Shown in pieces: positions 1-9,429 of a stretch of 64,000 bases of DNA. Position 1 is the first letter of the stretch, and each line of letters starts with the position of its first letter. The notes beneath the pieces were generated by a model. That model searched no databases and was not told the DNA's origin. It was given only the letters and a program-made list of their open reading frames with translations. Source of the DNA: Pseudomonas cichorii (GTDB lineage: Bacteria > Pseudomonadota > Gammaproteobacteria > Pseudomonadales > Pseudomonadaceae). The translations under genes were made by a program, and so were the position numbers. The stretch lies in the NCBI RefSeq assembly GCF_003700275.1, contig NZ_RBRE01000033.1, positions 1-64,000 of the forward strand, given 5' to 3'.

Positions 1-99
1 CTTACCGCTGTCGATCCAACTGTGACCGAAGCCCTTCTTCGCTGACCGACCTGACTAAACACTTGTAAACTATTGATCTACAAGGCTTTTTCAGTTCCG

Positions 100-190
100 T
101 CTGCGCCGGAAGTGGGGCGAATTATAGAGAGATTAAATCGCCCGTCAACCGTTAATTTCAATTTTCTTGAAATCAGCTGTTACAGGCCTC
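100..190 (-). promoter_or_regulatory. strong sigma70 promoter of rRNA type, reading left out of the window
   Basis: On the minus strand a TTGACG -35 (143-148) and a perfect TATAAT -10 (121-126) are separated by 16 bases. The -10 is followed by a GC-rich discriminator (TCGCCCC), and the -35 is preceded by an A/T-rich tract (about 149-180) that looks like an UP element. This combination is typical of stringently controlled rRNA or tRNA promoters. The transcript would run left through 1-115, where no convincing ORF is seen. That it serves an rRNA or tRNA operon beyond the edge is inference. Confidence 0.55.
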
Positions 191-195
191 TCTTC

Positions 196-227
196 TATAT
201 AGAAGGAGCTCCGCCTTCTTCTATATA
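196..227 (-). terminator. hairpin downstream of gcdG
   Basis: Perfect 10-bp inverted repeat TATATAGAAG (196-205) and CTTCTATATA (218-227), with a 12-base loop, placed 20 bases after the gcdG stop. A third related palindrome, CCTATATAGG, lies at 237-246. There is no clear T-run, so termination is likely but not certain. Confidence 0.4.
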
Positions 228-246
228 AGCAAGGCACCTATATAGG

Positions 247-1467
247 CTAAAGCACGCCAGCCTCACGCAGCGCCACAACCTCGTCGGCACTGAGCCCCAG
301 AATGCCCTGCAAGACTTCCTGGGTATGCTCACCCAGCAAGGGCGGTGCGCGCCGGTATTCGACAGGGGTTGCAGACAACCGAATCGGACTGGCCACCTGC
401 GCGACACTACCGCCCAGAGCATGCGGCAACTCGATAGCCAGCCCGCGAGCCTGGACCTGCGGATCTGCAAGCACCTGAGCCAGATCATTGATCGGCCCGC
501 ACGGCACACCTGCCGCCTCAAGCGTCTCGACCCACTGCGCTGTTGTCTTGAACACCGTCACCTGGCGAATCAGCGGAATCAGCTCGGCCCGATGGGTCAC
601 TCGCAGCTTGTTGGTCAGGAAGCGCGGATCATCCGCCCACTGCGGCTGCCCGGCCACCTCGGCAAACTTCCTGAACTGGCTGTCGTTACCAACCGTAAGG
701 ATGAAGTCGCCATCAGCTGTAGGGAAGTCCTGATAAGGCACGATATTCGGATGCGCATTACCCAGTCGACGCGGAGCAATACCCGTCGTCAGGTAGTTCA
801 TCGCCTGATTCGCCAGACATGCCACCTGCACATCCAGCAAAGCCATATCGATGTACTGCCCTACGCCGCTCTGATCGCGATGCGCCAAGGCCGCCAGTAT
901 GGCGCTGGTCGAATAAAGCCCGGTCAGAATATCCGTCAAGGCCACACCTACCTTCACCGGCCCGGCACCCTCCTCGCCTTCAGGACGTCCGGTAAGACTC
1001 ATCAGGCCGCCAAGCCCCTGAATCATGAAATCGTAACCCGCTCGCCTGGCGTATGGCCCGCTTTGCCCAAAGCCCGTAATCGAGCAGTAGATCAAACCCG
1101 GATTGATGGCCTTGAGCGTTTCATAGTCCAGCCCATAAGCCGCCAGTCCTCCGACCTTGAAGTTCTCGATCACGATATCGGAACGCGCAGCCAGCTCACG
1201 CACCAGTTTCTGCCCTTCAGGGCGGGTGAAGTCGATGGTCACCGATTGCTTGTTGCGGTTAGCGGACAGGTAATAGGCTGCTTCGGAAGTATTCTCGCCC
1301 AGCGGATCCTTCAGAAATGGCGGCCCCCATGCGCGCGTATCGTCGCCACACCCAGGACGCTCGACCTTTATTACGTCCGCACCAAGATCGGCAAGGATCT
1401 GCCCGGCCCACGGCCCGGCAAGAACCCGCGACAGATCCAGCACCCGAATATGCGAAAGCGCGCCCAT
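247..1467 (-). CDS. gcdG: CaiB/BaiF family CoA-transferase, probably glutarate CoA-transferase GcdG
   Basis: A 406-residue class III CoA-transferase, the usual family length. It begins with the family's DLSRVLAGPW stretch (about 11-20). The probable nucleophile is Asp179 in a LTDILTG motif. The start at 1467 is chosen because a TAAGGAGT ribosome site precedes it; the frame is open a little further upstream. It lies 10 bases after gcdH on the same strand, so the two are almost certainly cotranscribed. In Pseudomonas the gcdH partner moves CoA between succinyl-CoA and glutarate, making glutaryl-CoA in lysine/5-aminovalerate breakdown. The substrate is inferred from that neighbour, since the family itself is broad. 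Confidence 0.85.
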   Translation of the reverse strand: MGALSHIRVLDLSRVLAGPWAGQILADLGADVIKVERPGCGDDTRAWGPPFLKDPLGENTSEAAYYLSANRNKQSVTIDFTRPEGQKLVRELAARSDIVIENFKVGGLAAYGLDYETLKAINPGLIYCSITGFGQSGPYARRAGYDFMIQGLGGLMSLTGRPEGEEGAGPVKVGVALTDILTGLYSTSAILAALAHRDQSGVGQYIDMALLDVQVACLANQAMNYLTTGIAPRRLGNAHPNIVPYQDFPTADGDFILTVGNDSQFRKFAEVAGQPQWADDPRFLTNKLRVTHRAELIPLIRQVTVFKTTAQWVETLEAAGVPCGPINDLAQVLADPQVQARGLAIELPHALGGSVAQVASPIRLSATPVEYRRAPPLLGEHTQEVLQGILGLSADEVVALREAGVL

Positions 1468-1477
1468 GGCAGACTCC

Positions 1478-2659
1478 TTAATAGAAGGCCTGAAGACCGG
1501 TCTGCGCACGTCCGAGAATCAACGCATGCACATCATGGGTACCTTCATAGGTATTCACGACTTCCAGGTTGACCAGGTGACGGGCAATACCGAACTCGTC
1601 GGAGATGCCATTGCCGCCCAGCATGTCGCGGGCCATGCGGGCGATATCCAGCGACTTGCCGCAAGAATTGCGCTTCATGATCGAGGTGATTTCCACTGCG
1701 GCACTGCCTTCGTCCTTCATTCGCCCCAGGCGCAGGCAGCCCTGCAGGGCCAGAGTGATTTCAGTCTGCATGTCGGCCAGCTTTTTCTGGATCAACTGAT
1801 TGGCCGCCAGAGGACGTCCGAACTGCTGACGATCCAGAGTGTATTGTCGAGCGGTGTGCCAGCAGAACTCCGCCGCGCCCAGCGCGCCCCAGGAGATGCC
1901 ATAGCGTGCCGAGTTCAGACAGGTAAAAGGGCCCTTGAGGCCACGCACATCCGGGAAGATGTTCTCTTCGGGGACAAAGACGTTGTCCATCACGATCTCA
2001 CCGGTAATCGATGCGCGCAGGCCGACCTTGCCGTGAATCGCCGGCGCACTCAGCCCGGCCCAGCCTTTCTCCAGCACGAAGCCGCGAATATCGCCCTCGT
2101 CATCCTTGCCCCAGACCACGAACACATCGGCGATAGGGCTGTTGGTGATCCACATCTTGTTGCCGGTCAAACGATACCCGCCGTCGACCTTGCGAGCCCG
2201 GGTAATCATCGCGCCCGGATCAGAGCCATGATCAGGCTCGGTCAGGCCGAAACAGCCAATCCACTCGCCGGATGCCAGCTTCGGCAGGTACTTCTGCTTT
2301 TGCGCCTGGGTACCGAACTCATTGATCGGCACCATGACCAGAGAAGACTGCACACTCATCATTGAGCGATAACCCGAATCGACACGCTCCACTTCCCGGG
2401 CAATCAATCCGTAGCACACGTAATTCAGGCCGCTGCCGCCAAACTCTTCAGGAATGGTCGCCCCCAGCAATCCCACTTCACCCATCTCACGAAAAATGGC
2501 GGGATCGGTCCGCTCATGGCGAAAGGCTTCGAGAACCCTTGGAGCAAGCTTGCTTTGGGCGAACTGTTCGGCGCTGTGGCGGACCATGCGCTCTTCGTCA
2601 GTGAGCTGTTGATCCAGCAGCAGTGGATCGATCCAGTTGAAGCTTGCTTTGTCGCCCAT
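1478..2659 (-). CDS. gcdH: glutaryl-CoA dehydrogenase
   Basis: A 393-residue acyl-CoA dehydrogenase with the N-terminal helical domain, middle beta domain ([15 protein letters not shown] near 155-170) and C-terminal helical domain. The catalytic glutamate sits in the YEGTHD motif near residue 372, as in glutaryl-CoA dehydrogenases. The enzyme oxidises and decarboxylates glutaryl-CoA to crotonyl-CoA, using FAD and passing electrons to ETF. The gene is first in a two-gene operon with the CoA-transferase and is divergent from a LysR regulator, the standard Pseudomonas gcd arrangement. That arrangement supports this name over a general acyl-CoA dehydrogenase. Confidence 0.92.
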   Translation of the reverse strand: MGDKASFNWIDPLLLDQQLTDEERMVRHSAEQFAQSKLAPRVLEAFRHERTDPAIFREMGEVGLLGATIPEEFGGSGLNYVCYGLIAREVERVDSGYRSMMSVQSSLVMVPINEFGTQAQKQKYLPKLASGEWIGCFGLTEPDHGSDPGAMITRARKVDGGYRLTGNKMWITNSPIADVFVVWGKDDEGDIRGFVLEKGWAGLSAPAIHGKVGLRASITGEIVMDNVFVPEENIFPDVRGLKGPFTCLNSARYGISWGALGAAEFCWHTARQYTLDRQQFGRPLAANQLIQKKLADMQTEITLALQGCLRLGRMKDEGSAAVEITSIMKRNSCGKSLDIARMARDMLGGNGISDEFGIARHLVNLEVVNTYEGTHDVHALILGRAQTGLQAFY

Positions 2660-2699
2660 GACTCACTCCTCGCGTTTTTTCGCCAATGTCGTGGAGTGA

Positions 2700-2717
2700 T
2701 CCTAGACCCGCCTAGGA
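2700..2717. promoter_or_regulatory. inverted repeat, candidate GcdR operator
   Basis: TCCTAG (2700-2705) and CTAGGA (2712-2717) form a perfect inverted repeat with a 6-base spacer, in the divergent gcdH-gcdR intergenic region. It lies 41-58 bases before the gcdH start and about 100 bases before gcdR. The position suits a LysR-type activator site, but its assignment to GcdR is inference. Confidence 0.4.
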
Positions 2718-2816
2718 AAGGCGGCAAACGACGATTACTCAACAACCTGTGCTAATTTCTCACTCCGTAACCCACAAAATCGCAACTTATCCCGATAACG
2801 AGTGAGGCCAGCGTAT

Positions 2817-3725
2817 ATGCGGCGCAAAATCCCCAGTACCGCCGCACTGATCAGTTTCGAGTCGGCGGCTCGCCACGAAAGCTTTACCAAGGCAGCGCAC
2901 GAACTTTCGCTGACCCAGAGCGCCATTTGCCGCCAGATCGGCAGCCTGGAAGAATTTCTCGGAGTGGAACTGTTCCGACGCTCGAGACGCGGTGTGAAGC
3001 TGACCGAGGCAGGCCTTTCCTACAGCCGCCGCGTGGCCGCCCAACTGGATGCCGTGGAACGCGATACGCTTTCGATCATGGGCCAGCAAGGCGCCAACGT
3101 GATTGAACTGGCAGTCGTCCCGACCTTCGGCACGCAATGGCTATTGCCGCGCCTCAAGGACTTTCAACAGCAGCACCCGGAAGTCACGGTCAACCTCACC
3201 AACCGCACTCGCCCCTTTCTGTTCGCCGATACGAATTTCGATGCCGCGATCTACTTTGGTGATGCCGACTGGCCCGGCACCGAGGCGCATCGGCTGATGG
3301 GCGAGAATCCCATGCCGGTATGCAGCCCGGCTCTCATGCAGGGCCGGGACACCCTGGATGCCAGGCGCATCGCCGAGATGCCACTGCTGCAACAGACCAC
3401 GCGCCCCTACGCCTGGCGCCAATGGTTCAACGCGCAAGACCTGAATGTCGCCCGTGACCTGACAGGCCCTCGATACGAGCTATTCTCCATGCTTGCGCAG
3501 GCCGCCATGCACGAGATGGGGATTGCCCTGATTCCGCCTTTCCTGATTCAGCGCGAGTTACGGGAAAAGCGCCTGATCATCGCCAACACCCATGCACTCT
3601 CCAGCATCAAGGCCTATCACCTGATGATTCCAGAGCGAAAAATCGAATCAGCGTCCTTGCGGGCATTCCGCGACTGGCTCATCGACCAGGCACAGGGCTA
3701 CAGGCTGCCGCCAGAAAGGGATTGA
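2817..3725 (+). CDS. gcdR: LysR-type regulator of glutarate catabolism
   Basis: A 302-residue LysR-type regulator. The N-terminal winged helix-turn-helix (about 7-65) contains the SFTKAAHELSLTQSAICRQI recognition region, and the C-terminal half is the substrate-binding domain. The ATG at 2817 is preferred over the in-frame GTG at 2802 because the family begins just before the helix-turn-helix. It is divergent from gcdH-gcdG, the placement of the glutarate-responsive activator GcdR in Pseudomonas. The family resemblance is to GcvA-like members. That glutarate is the effector is inferred from context. Confidence 0.85.
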   Translation: MRRKIPSTAALISFESAARHESFTKAAHELSLTQSAICRQIGSLEEFLGVELFRRSRRGVKLTEAGLSYSRRVAAQLDAVERDTLSIMGQQGANVIELAVVPTFGTQWLLPRLKDFQQQHPEVTVNLTNRTRPFLFADTNFDAAIYFGDADWPGTEAHRLMGENPMPVCSPALMQGRDTLDARRIAEMPLLQQTTRPYAWRQWFNAQDLNVARDLTGPRYELFSMLAQAAMHEMGIALIPPFLIQRELREKRLIIANTHALSSIKAYHLMIPERKIESASLRAFRDWLIDQAQGYRLPPERD

Positions 3726-4154
3726 AGCCTTGAGGCTTTAAGTAGTGAAGGCTATAAAAACCCTACAGATATAATTTTTTGTCGCCATTAGACAACCATC
3801 GTTCGCAACCAGAAAAAGGGTCAAAGCGCTTTCTATACGGGGGCTTTGACTGATTTTGCAGGCTGATGGCTAAACCCACGAAAAAATCCTCTTTTCCACA
3901 CTTTATGGATGGAATCCGCTACAGGCCTTGTAAATAAAGGCTATCGGCAATTTGTTGCGACAATAGGTCACATGGTGACTTGTAGTTAATTTATAGTCTC
4001 GTTACAGAATGTATTGAAGCGCCTGAACTTCAATTGCAGAATGCTCCGCCACCCTTGGTTATAAGGCCTCGGGGGCATGCTGATCGGCTACCCCGGACGC
4101 ACCAGCCGTAGTGCGCGGGCCCATTGATAAAAGAGATCACGCAGGAGATTTGAC
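3726..4154. other. intergenic region between gcdR and pntAA
   Basis: 429 bases without a gene. It holds a hairpin, GTCAAAGC (3820-3827) and GCTTTGAC (3843-3850), with a T-rich tail, possibly the gcdR terminator. The A/T-rich tract near 3960-4010 probably holds the pnt promoter, but I could not fix its -35 and -10 boxes. A GC-rich palindromic patch follows at about 4065-4115, in the likely pnt leader. Confidence 0.4.
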
Positions 4155-5276
4155 GTGCATATTGGTGTTCCTCTTGAAACCCATACGGGTGAAACGCGGG
4201 TCGCTGCAACCCCGGAAACCATCAAAAAGCTGATCAGCCAAGGCCATAGAGTGACTGTGCAAAGCGGAGCCGGCATTCGTGCCAGTGTGCCGGACAGCGC
4301 CTATGAAGCCGCGGGTGCCACCATCGGCGGGACAAGCGAGGCCTTCGCAGCAGAGTTGATCCTCAAGGTCACCGCCCCCAACGACAGCGAGCTGGCTCTG
4401 ATCAAGAGCGGCACGATCGTCATCGGAATGCTCAACCCTTTCAGTAACGAAACCATTGCCCAACTGGCCGAACGCGGCATTACCGCTTTCGCCCTCGAAG
4501 CCGCGCCGCGCACATCCCGCGCGCAGAGCCTCGACGTCCTGTCTTCGCAGGCCAATATCGCCGGTTACAAGTCGGTGCTGCTGGCGGCCCATCACTATCC
4601 GCGCTTCATGCCGATGCTGATGACCGCGGCCGGAACCGTGAAGGCAGCGCGGGTGCTGGTACTCGGCGCCGGTGTTGCCGGGTTGCAGGCCATTGCCACT
4701 GCCAAACGCCTGGGCGCAGTCGTGGAAGCTTCCGACGTGCGCCCTGCAGTCAAGGAGCAGATCGAATCGCTGGGCGCCAAGTTCATCGACGTGCCCTACG
4801 AAACCGATGAAGAGCGCGAATGCGCCGAAGGTGTGGGCGGCTATGCACGCCCCATGCCTGCAAGCTGGATGCAGCGTCAGGCTGTCGCCGTTCATGAGCG
4901 CGCCAGGCTGTCGGACATTGTGATCACCACCGCATTGATTCCCGGCCGCAAGGCACCGGTATTGCTCAGCGCCGAAACCGTGGCACAGATGAAGCCCGGC
5001 TCGGTGGTCATCGACCTGGCAGCCGCGCAAGGCGGCAATTGCCCGCTGACCGTGGCCGATCAGGTCGTGGTCGAGCATGGCGTGACCCTCGTCGGCCACA
5101 CCAACCTGCCCGCGCTGGTCGCTGCCGACGCCTCGGCGCTGTACGCCCGCAACCTGCTGGACTTCATCAAGCTGCTGTTCGACAAGGACGGTCAGTTGCA
5201 GATCAATCTCGAAGACGACATCGTCGCCGCGTGCCTGATGTGCCGCGACGGCCAAGTCATTCGCAAGAACGGCTGA
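4155..5276 (+). CDS. pntAA: NAD(P)+ transhydrogenase subunit alpha, part 1 (NAD-binding)
   Basis: A 373-residue protein with the alanine dehydrogenase/PNT fold. The NAD(H)-binding motif GAGVAG is at about residues 171-176, followed by an acidic EASDVR strand end. It is the soluble domain I of the proton-translocating transhydrogenase, which transfers hydride between NADH and NADP+ using the proton gradient. The start is a GTG preceded by CAGGAG. The E. coli alpha chain is one polypeptide, whereas in Pseudomonas it is split into PntAA and PntAB as here. It is first in a three-gene operon, 11 bases before pntAB. Confidence 0.95.
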   Translation: MHIGVPLETHTGETRVAATPETIKKLISQGHRVTVQSGAGIRASVPDSAYEAAGATIGGTSEAFAAELILKVTAPNDSELALIKSGTIVIGMLNPFSNETIAQLAERGITAFALEAAPRTSRAQSLDVLSSQANIAGYKSVLLAAHHYPRFMPMLMTAAGTVKAARVLVLGAGVAGLQAIATAKRLGAVVEASDVRPAVKEQIESLGAKFIDVPYETDEERECAEGVGGYARPMPASWMQRQAVAVHERARLSDIVITTALIPGRKAPVLLSAETVAQMKPGSVVIDLAAAQGGNCPLTVADQVVVEHGVTLVGHTNLPALVAADASALYARNLLDFIKLLFDKDGQLQINLEDDIVAACLMCRDGQVIRKNG

Positions 5277-5287
5277 GGACAAGAACA

Positions 5288-5608
5288 ATGGAAGAGTTGA
5301 TCTCCCCTGGTATCTATAACCTGATCATTTTTGTACTGGCGATCTATGTCGGTTATCACGTGGTCTGGAACGTTACCCCTGCCCTGCACACTCCGCTGAT
5401 GGCCGTAACCAACGCCATTTCCGCCATCGTGATCGTCGGCGCCATGCTCGCCGCAGCGCTGACAGTGACACCGCTGGGCAAGATCATGGGCACCCTGGCG
5501 GTCGCTCTGGCAGCGGTGAATGTGTTCGGTGGCTTTCTGGTCACCCGGCGCATGCTGGAAATGTTCAAGAAGAAAGCACCCAAGGCAAAAGACGAGGTGC
5601 AGAAGTAA
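5288..5608 (+). CDS. pntAB: NAD(P) transhydrogenase subunit alpha, part 2 (membrane)
   Basis: A 106-residue membrane protein with three hydrophobic segments (about 8-28, 36-58 and 63-82) and a basic, lysine-rich C-terminus. It corresponds to the C-terminal transmembrane part of the E. coli PntA chain and contributes part of the proton channel (domain II). The ATG at 5288 follows pntAA by 11 bases. The stop overlaps the pntB start by one base (TAATG), indicating translational coupling. Confidence 0.95.
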   Translation: MEELISPGIYNLIIFVLAIYVGYHVVWNVTPALHTPLMAVTNAISAIVIVGAMLAAALTVTPLGKIMGTLAVALAAVNVFGGFLVTRRMLEMFKKKAPKAKDEVQK

Positions 5609-7062
5609 TGAGCATGAATCTGGTCACCCTGCTTTATCTGATCGCTTCGGTATGTTTCATCCAGGCACTCAAAGGCTTGTCGCACCCCACGACTTCCCGG
5701 CGCGGCAACCTGTTCGGCATGCTGGGCATGGGTCTGGCTGTGATTACCACCGTGGGCCTGGTCTTCAAGCTGGCCGCGCTTTCAACGGTTGAAGGCACCA
5801 GTGCGGGCATTGGCTATATCGTGGTCGGCCTGCTGGTCGGCGGCACGGCGGGGTCGATCATGGCCAAGCGTGTCGAGATGACCAAAATGCCGGAGCTGGT
5901 CGCCTTCATGCACAGCATGATCGGCCTGGCCGCAGTGTTCATCGCGATTGCCGCCGTGGTAGAGCCGCAATCTCTGGGCATCGTGCGCAACATGGGCGAT
6001 GCAATCCCGGCAGGCAACCGCCTGGAATTGTTCCTCGGGGCCGCCATCGGTGCAATCACCTTCTCCGGATCGGTGATCGCCTTCGGCAAGCTGTCGGGAA
6101 AGTACAAATTCCGTCTGTTCCAGGGCGCACCGGTACAGTTTGCCGGACAGCACAAGCTGAACCTGATTCTCGGGCTGGCCACGCTGTTCTTTGGCCTGAC
6201 CTTCATGTTCACCGGCAACCTGACCGCCTTCGCGATCATGCTGGCGCTGGCCTTCGTCATCGGCGTACTGCTGATCATCCCGATTGGCGGCGCGGACATG
6301 CCGGTAGTGGTGTCGATGCTCAACAGCTATTCCGGCTGGGCTGCGGCAGGCATCGGTTTTTCGCTGAACAACTCAATGCTGATCATTGCCGGCTCGCTGG
6401 TCGGCTCTTCGGGCGCGATTCTGTCCTACATCATGTGCAAGGCCATGAACCGCTCGTTCTTCAACGTGATCGGCGGTGGCTTCGGCGGCGCAACGGATAC
6501 CAGCGGCTCGAAAGGCACCCAGGAAGCCCGCCCGGTCAAATCCGGTTCGGCAGACGACGCCACTTTCCTGCTGACCAACGCCGACAGCGTGATCATCGTG
6601 CCGGGCTATGGTTTGGCAGTAGCACGGGCGCAGCATGCGCTGAAGGAGCTTACGGAAAAGCTGACCCATCACGGCGTTACCGTGAAATACGCCATCCACC
6701 CGGTTGCCGGACGGATGCCGGGGCATATGAACGTGCTGCTGGCCGAGGCAGAAGTGCCTTACGATCAGGTGTTCGAGATGGAAGACATCAACTCCGAGTT
6801 CGGTCAGGCCGATGTGGTGCTGATTCTCGGCGCCAACGACGTGGTCAACCCGGCCGCACGCAACGACCCCAAGTCACCGATTGCCGGAATGCCGATCCTC
6901 GAAGCCTTCAAGGCCAGGACGATCATCGTCAACAAGCGCTCTATGGCCAGCGGCTATGCCGGTCTGGACAACGAACTCTTCTATATGGATAAAACCATGA
7001 TGGTGTTCGGAGATGCCAAAAAGGTGATCGAGGACATGGTTAAGGCTGTGGAAAACGCTTAG
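5608..7062 (+). CDS. pntB: NAD(P) transhydrogenase subunit beta
   Basis: A 484-residue protein. The N-terminal half (1-270) is a series of transmembrane helices, part of proton-translocating domain II. The C-terminal part (about 300-484) is the NADP(H)-binding domain III with the GYGLAVARAQH motif near 335 and a RSMASGYAG segment near 447. Together with PntAA and PntAB it forms the inner-membrane enzyme that mainly supplies NADPH. It ends the operon and is followed by a good intrinsic terminator. Confidence 0.96.
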   Translation: MSMNLVTLLYLIASVCFIQALKGLSHPTTSRRGNLFGMLGMGLAVITTVGLVFKLAALSTVEGTSAGIGYIVVGLLVGGTAGSIMAKRVEMTKMPELVAFMHSMIGLAAVFIAIAAVVEPQSLGIVRNMGDAIPAGNRLELFLGAAIGAITFSGSVIAFGKLSGKYKFRLFQGAPVQFAGQHKLNLILGLATLFFGLTFMFTGNLTAFAIMLALAFVIGVLLIIPIGGADMPVVVSMLNSYSGWAAAGIGFSLNNSMLIIAGSLVGSSGAILSYIMCKAMNRSFFNVIGGGFGGATDTSGSKGTQEARPVKSGSADDATFLLTNADSVIIVPGYGLAVARAQHALKELTEKLTHHGVTVKYAIHPVAGRMPGHMNVLLAEAEVPYDQVFEMEDINSEFGQADVVLILGANDVVNPAARNDPKSPIAGMPILEAFKARTIIVNKRSMASGYAGLDNELFYMDKTMMVFGDAKKVIEDMVKAVENA

Positions 7063-7089
7063 CCTCCACGCAACTCACACAGTCTGGGA

Positions 7090-7123
7090 AAGCCTCGGTG
7101 CGCAATGTGCCCGGGGCTTTTTT
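7090..7123 (+). terminator. intrinsic terminator of the pnt operon
   Basis: A 9-bp stem, AAGCCTCGG (7090-7098) with CCGGGGCTT (7111-7119) and one wobble pair, runs into a T6 tract. It lies 28 bases after the pntB stop. Confidence 0.8.
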
Positions 7124-7254
7124 ACATTTCGCGCAACAGTGTTTTGCTTTGAAAGGCCCTGATTAGAGCCCTCCAATGCGACCTTGGTAGCGGGACGGAA
7201 AACTTTTGAATGTCTAGACTTGAGCCCTCGCTTCCACCTTCGAGACAAGAACCC

Positions 7255-8748
7255 ATGTACCGTGACCGTATCCGCCTGCCTTCATTGATGAGCAAGGTAA
7301 TGAGTGCAGCAGATGCCGCTGCCTTGATTGAAGACGGCATGACCGTCGGCATGAGTGGTTTTACCCGTGCCGGTGAAGCCAAGGCCGTTCCCCATGCATT
7401 GGCCGAACGCGCCAGAGTGTCGCCGCTCAAGATCAGCCTGATGACCGGCGCCAGCCTGGGCAACGACCTTGACAAGCAATTGACCGAAGCCGGCGTACTG
7501 TCGCGCCGCATGCCTTTTCAGGTCGACAGTACACTGCGCAAGGCGATCAACGACGGCACGGTCATGTTCATCGATCAGCATCTGTCCGATACAGTGGAGC
7601 AGTTGCGCAACCGGCAGATCAAGGCCGTCGACCTGGCGGTCATCGAATGCGTGGCGATTACCGAAGAAGGTCATCTGGTGCTGAGCACCTCGGTCGGCAA
7701 CTCGGCCAGCTTCGCGATCCTCGCCAGGCAAGTCATCGTGGAGATCAACCTGTCCCAGCCGCTGGAGCTGGAAGGCCTGCACGACATCTATATTCCCAGC
7801 TATCGCCCGACCCGCCTGCCGATCCCGGTGCTGGAAGCCGACTCGCGTATCGGTGGCAGCGCGGTAAAGATCGACCCGGCGAAAATCGTCGGTATCGTCA
7901 TCAGCGAACAGGCCGACTCGCCGTCCACCGTGCTGCCACCGGATGCCGAAACCCAGGCCATCGCCAACCATCTGGTGGAGTTCTTCAAGAAGGAAGTACG
8001 TGAAGAGCGGCTGACCAATCAGTTGATGCCGCTGCAAGCGGGGATCGGCACCATCGCCAATGCGGTGATGCATGGTCTGCTGGACTCGCCGTTCCATGAC
8101 ATGACCATGTATTCCGAAGTCCTGCAGGACTCGACCTTCGATCTGTTCGATGCCGGCAAACTGAGTTTCGCCTCCGGCAGTTCCATGACCCTGTCGGCCG
8201 CCAAGCACGAGCAGGTGTTCTCTGACTTCAACCGCTACAAATCGCGACTGGTGCTGCGTCCACAGGAAATCTCCAACCATCCGGAAGTCATTCGCCGCCT
8301 GGGTATCATTGGCATCAACACCGCACTGGAGTTCGATCTGTACGGCAACGTGAACTCGACCCATGTCTGTGGCACGCGGATGATGAACGGCATCGGTGGC
8401 TCGGGTGACTTCTCGCGCAATGCCCACCTGGCCATCTTTGTCACCAAGTCGATCGCCAAGGGTGGCTCGATTTCCAGCGTGGTGCCAATGGTCAGCCATG
8501 TCGATCATACCGAGCACGATGTCGACATCCTGGTGACCGAACAGGGGCTGGCGGATCTGCGCGGCCTGGCGCCACGCGAACGCGCCCGGATCATCATCGA
8601 CAACTGCGTGCATCCAGCCTACCGCAATGCTCTGAACCAGTACTTCGCAGCGGCCTGCGAGGTCGGCGGCCATACTCCGCATATCCTGCGCGAGGCACTG
8701 AGTTGGCACATCAACCTCGAAGAGACCGGTCGCATGTTGCCGGCCTGA
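7255..8748 (+). CDS. acetyl-CoA hydrolase/transferase family protein
   Basis: A 497-residue class I CoA-transferase of the acetyl-CoA hydrolase / succinyl-CoA:acetate CoA-transferase type. Both alpha/beta halves are present. The C-terminal half carries the EFDLYGNVNSTH segment, with the likely catalytic glutamate near residue 361. A GIGGSGDF loop follows and suits CoA binding. The ATG at 7255 is favoured over the one at 7210 because conserved sequence starts there (MYRDRIRLPSL). The enzyme would exchange CoA between acetate and succinate or other short acyl groups. The exact substrate pair cannot be read from sequence. It stands alone, after the pnt terminator. Confidence 0.85.
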   Translation: MYRDRIRLPSLMSKVMSAADAAALIEDGMTVGMSGFTRAGEAKAVPHALAERARVSPLKISLMTGASLGNDLDKQLTEAGVLSRRMPFQVDSTLRKAINDGTVMFIDQHLSDTVEQLRNRQIKAVDLAVIECVAITEEGHLVLSTSVGNSASFAILARQVIVEINLSQPLELEGLHDIYIPSYRPTRLPIPVLEADSRIGGSAVKIDPAKIVGIVISEQADSPSTVLPPDAETQAIANHLVEFFKKEVREERLTNQLMPLQAGIGTIANAVMHGLLDSPFHDMTMYSEVLQDSTFDLFDAGKLSFASGSSMTLSAAKHEQVFSDFNRYKSRLVLRPQEISNHPEVIRRLGIIGINTALEFDLYGNVNSTHVCGTRMMNGIGGSGDFSRNAHLAIFVTKSIAKGGSISSVVPMVSHVDHTEHDVDILVTEQGLADLRGLAPRERARIIIDNCVHPAYRNALNQYFAAACEVGGHTPHILREALSWHINLEETGRMLPA

Positions 8749-9068
8749 GTCACACAGTTGAAAGTGAGCAAGGCATTTCTTTGCTCACTTTCCAACAGCT
8801 TTCATGACCAGCAAAAGAAACTGTACTTCTGTACTGGTTAAAAACAGGCTTTAAACCGCAAAACTCACCACGACCAACCACAAAACGCACCAATCCAGTG
8901 CCGACCGGTACAGTTGCCCCATTAACGAACAAAACAGTGCCTATAAACAGTTAACTGAACCATCACAATACAAATGAACTGTGTCTGTAGATACTGGCCG
9001 AGTGAGAGGAAGATAGGCACCAGTCAAGCCACTCTCTAAACCCGCCACAAGCGGAAGGAAGTCACATC
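8749..9068. other. intergenic region before the DUF1127 gene, with hairpin and GTACAGTT octamers
   Basis: 320 bases without a gene. A 12-bp perfect hairpin, GAAAGTGAGCAA (8760-8771) and TTGCTCACTTTC (8781-8792), follows the CoA-transferase stop by 11 bases and probably ends its transcript, although no T-run follows. AACTGTAC (8819-8826), a second CTGTAC (8829-8834) and GTACAGTT (8908-8915) are probable regulator sites. The stretch 8935-9000 is A/T rich and is the likely promoter zone. Confidence 0.5.
8819..8915. repeat. GTACAGTT octamer sites upstream of the DUF1127 gene
   Basis: AACTGTAC at 8819-8826 is the exact reverse complement of GTACAGTT at 8908-8915. A further CTGTAC sits 8 bases after the first. 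The same octamer recurs twice at 9430-9467, before the DUF2388 genes. A shared transcription-factor site is the simplest reading; the factor is unknown. Confidence 0.45.
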
Positions 9069-9284
9069 ATGGAACGTACAGTCAGTTCCGACCTGTTCAA
9101 CGAAAGCACCGTCAACACCGCTCAAGCTGCATGGCCTCTGCGCGTATTCGCAAACCTGATGCTCTGGCAGCGTCGCCTCTCCAGCCGCCACCAACTGGCT
9201 CGCCTGGATGCACGTCTTCTCGCCGACGCAGGTATCAGCGAAGCACAGCGTTACGAAGAGCTGAGCAAGCCGTTCTGGCGCTAA
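9069..9284 (+). CDS. DUF1127 domain-containing small protein
   Basis: A 71-residue basic protein. The C-terminal part (about 30-68) is the DUF1127 motif, with a LSSRHQLARLDARLLADAGI stretch. Such short arginine-rich proteins are common in proteobacteria and some act in RNA turnover or phosphate/carbon metabolism, but no function can be given for this one. A GGAAG ribosome site lies at 9053-9057. A perfect 16-bp terminator follows at 9345, so it is transcribed alone. Confidence 0.85.
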   Translation: MERTVSSDLFNESTVNTAQAAWPLRVFANLMLWQRRLSSRHQLARLDARLLADAGISEAQRYEELSKPFWR

Positions 9285-9344
9285 CTGAAGCGCCCGCTGG
9301 TCCAGACCCGCAAGGTCTCTCGCCAGCACCCCGAATTGCTTAAC

Positions 9345-9384
9345 ACAAGGCCCGTCTCAGGCAACTGAGACGGGCCTTGTCGTT
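9345..9384 (+). terminator. terminator of the DUF1127 gene
   Basis: A perfect 16-bp inverted repeat (9345-9360 and 9365-9380) with a GCAA tetraloop, followed by CGTT. It is very stable but has only a short T-tail. It could work in both directions. Confidence 0.7.
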
Positions 9385-9429
9385 CCGGGCCGGAAATATT
9401 CCTGGAACGGTCTGGAACCCAGCCAACAG

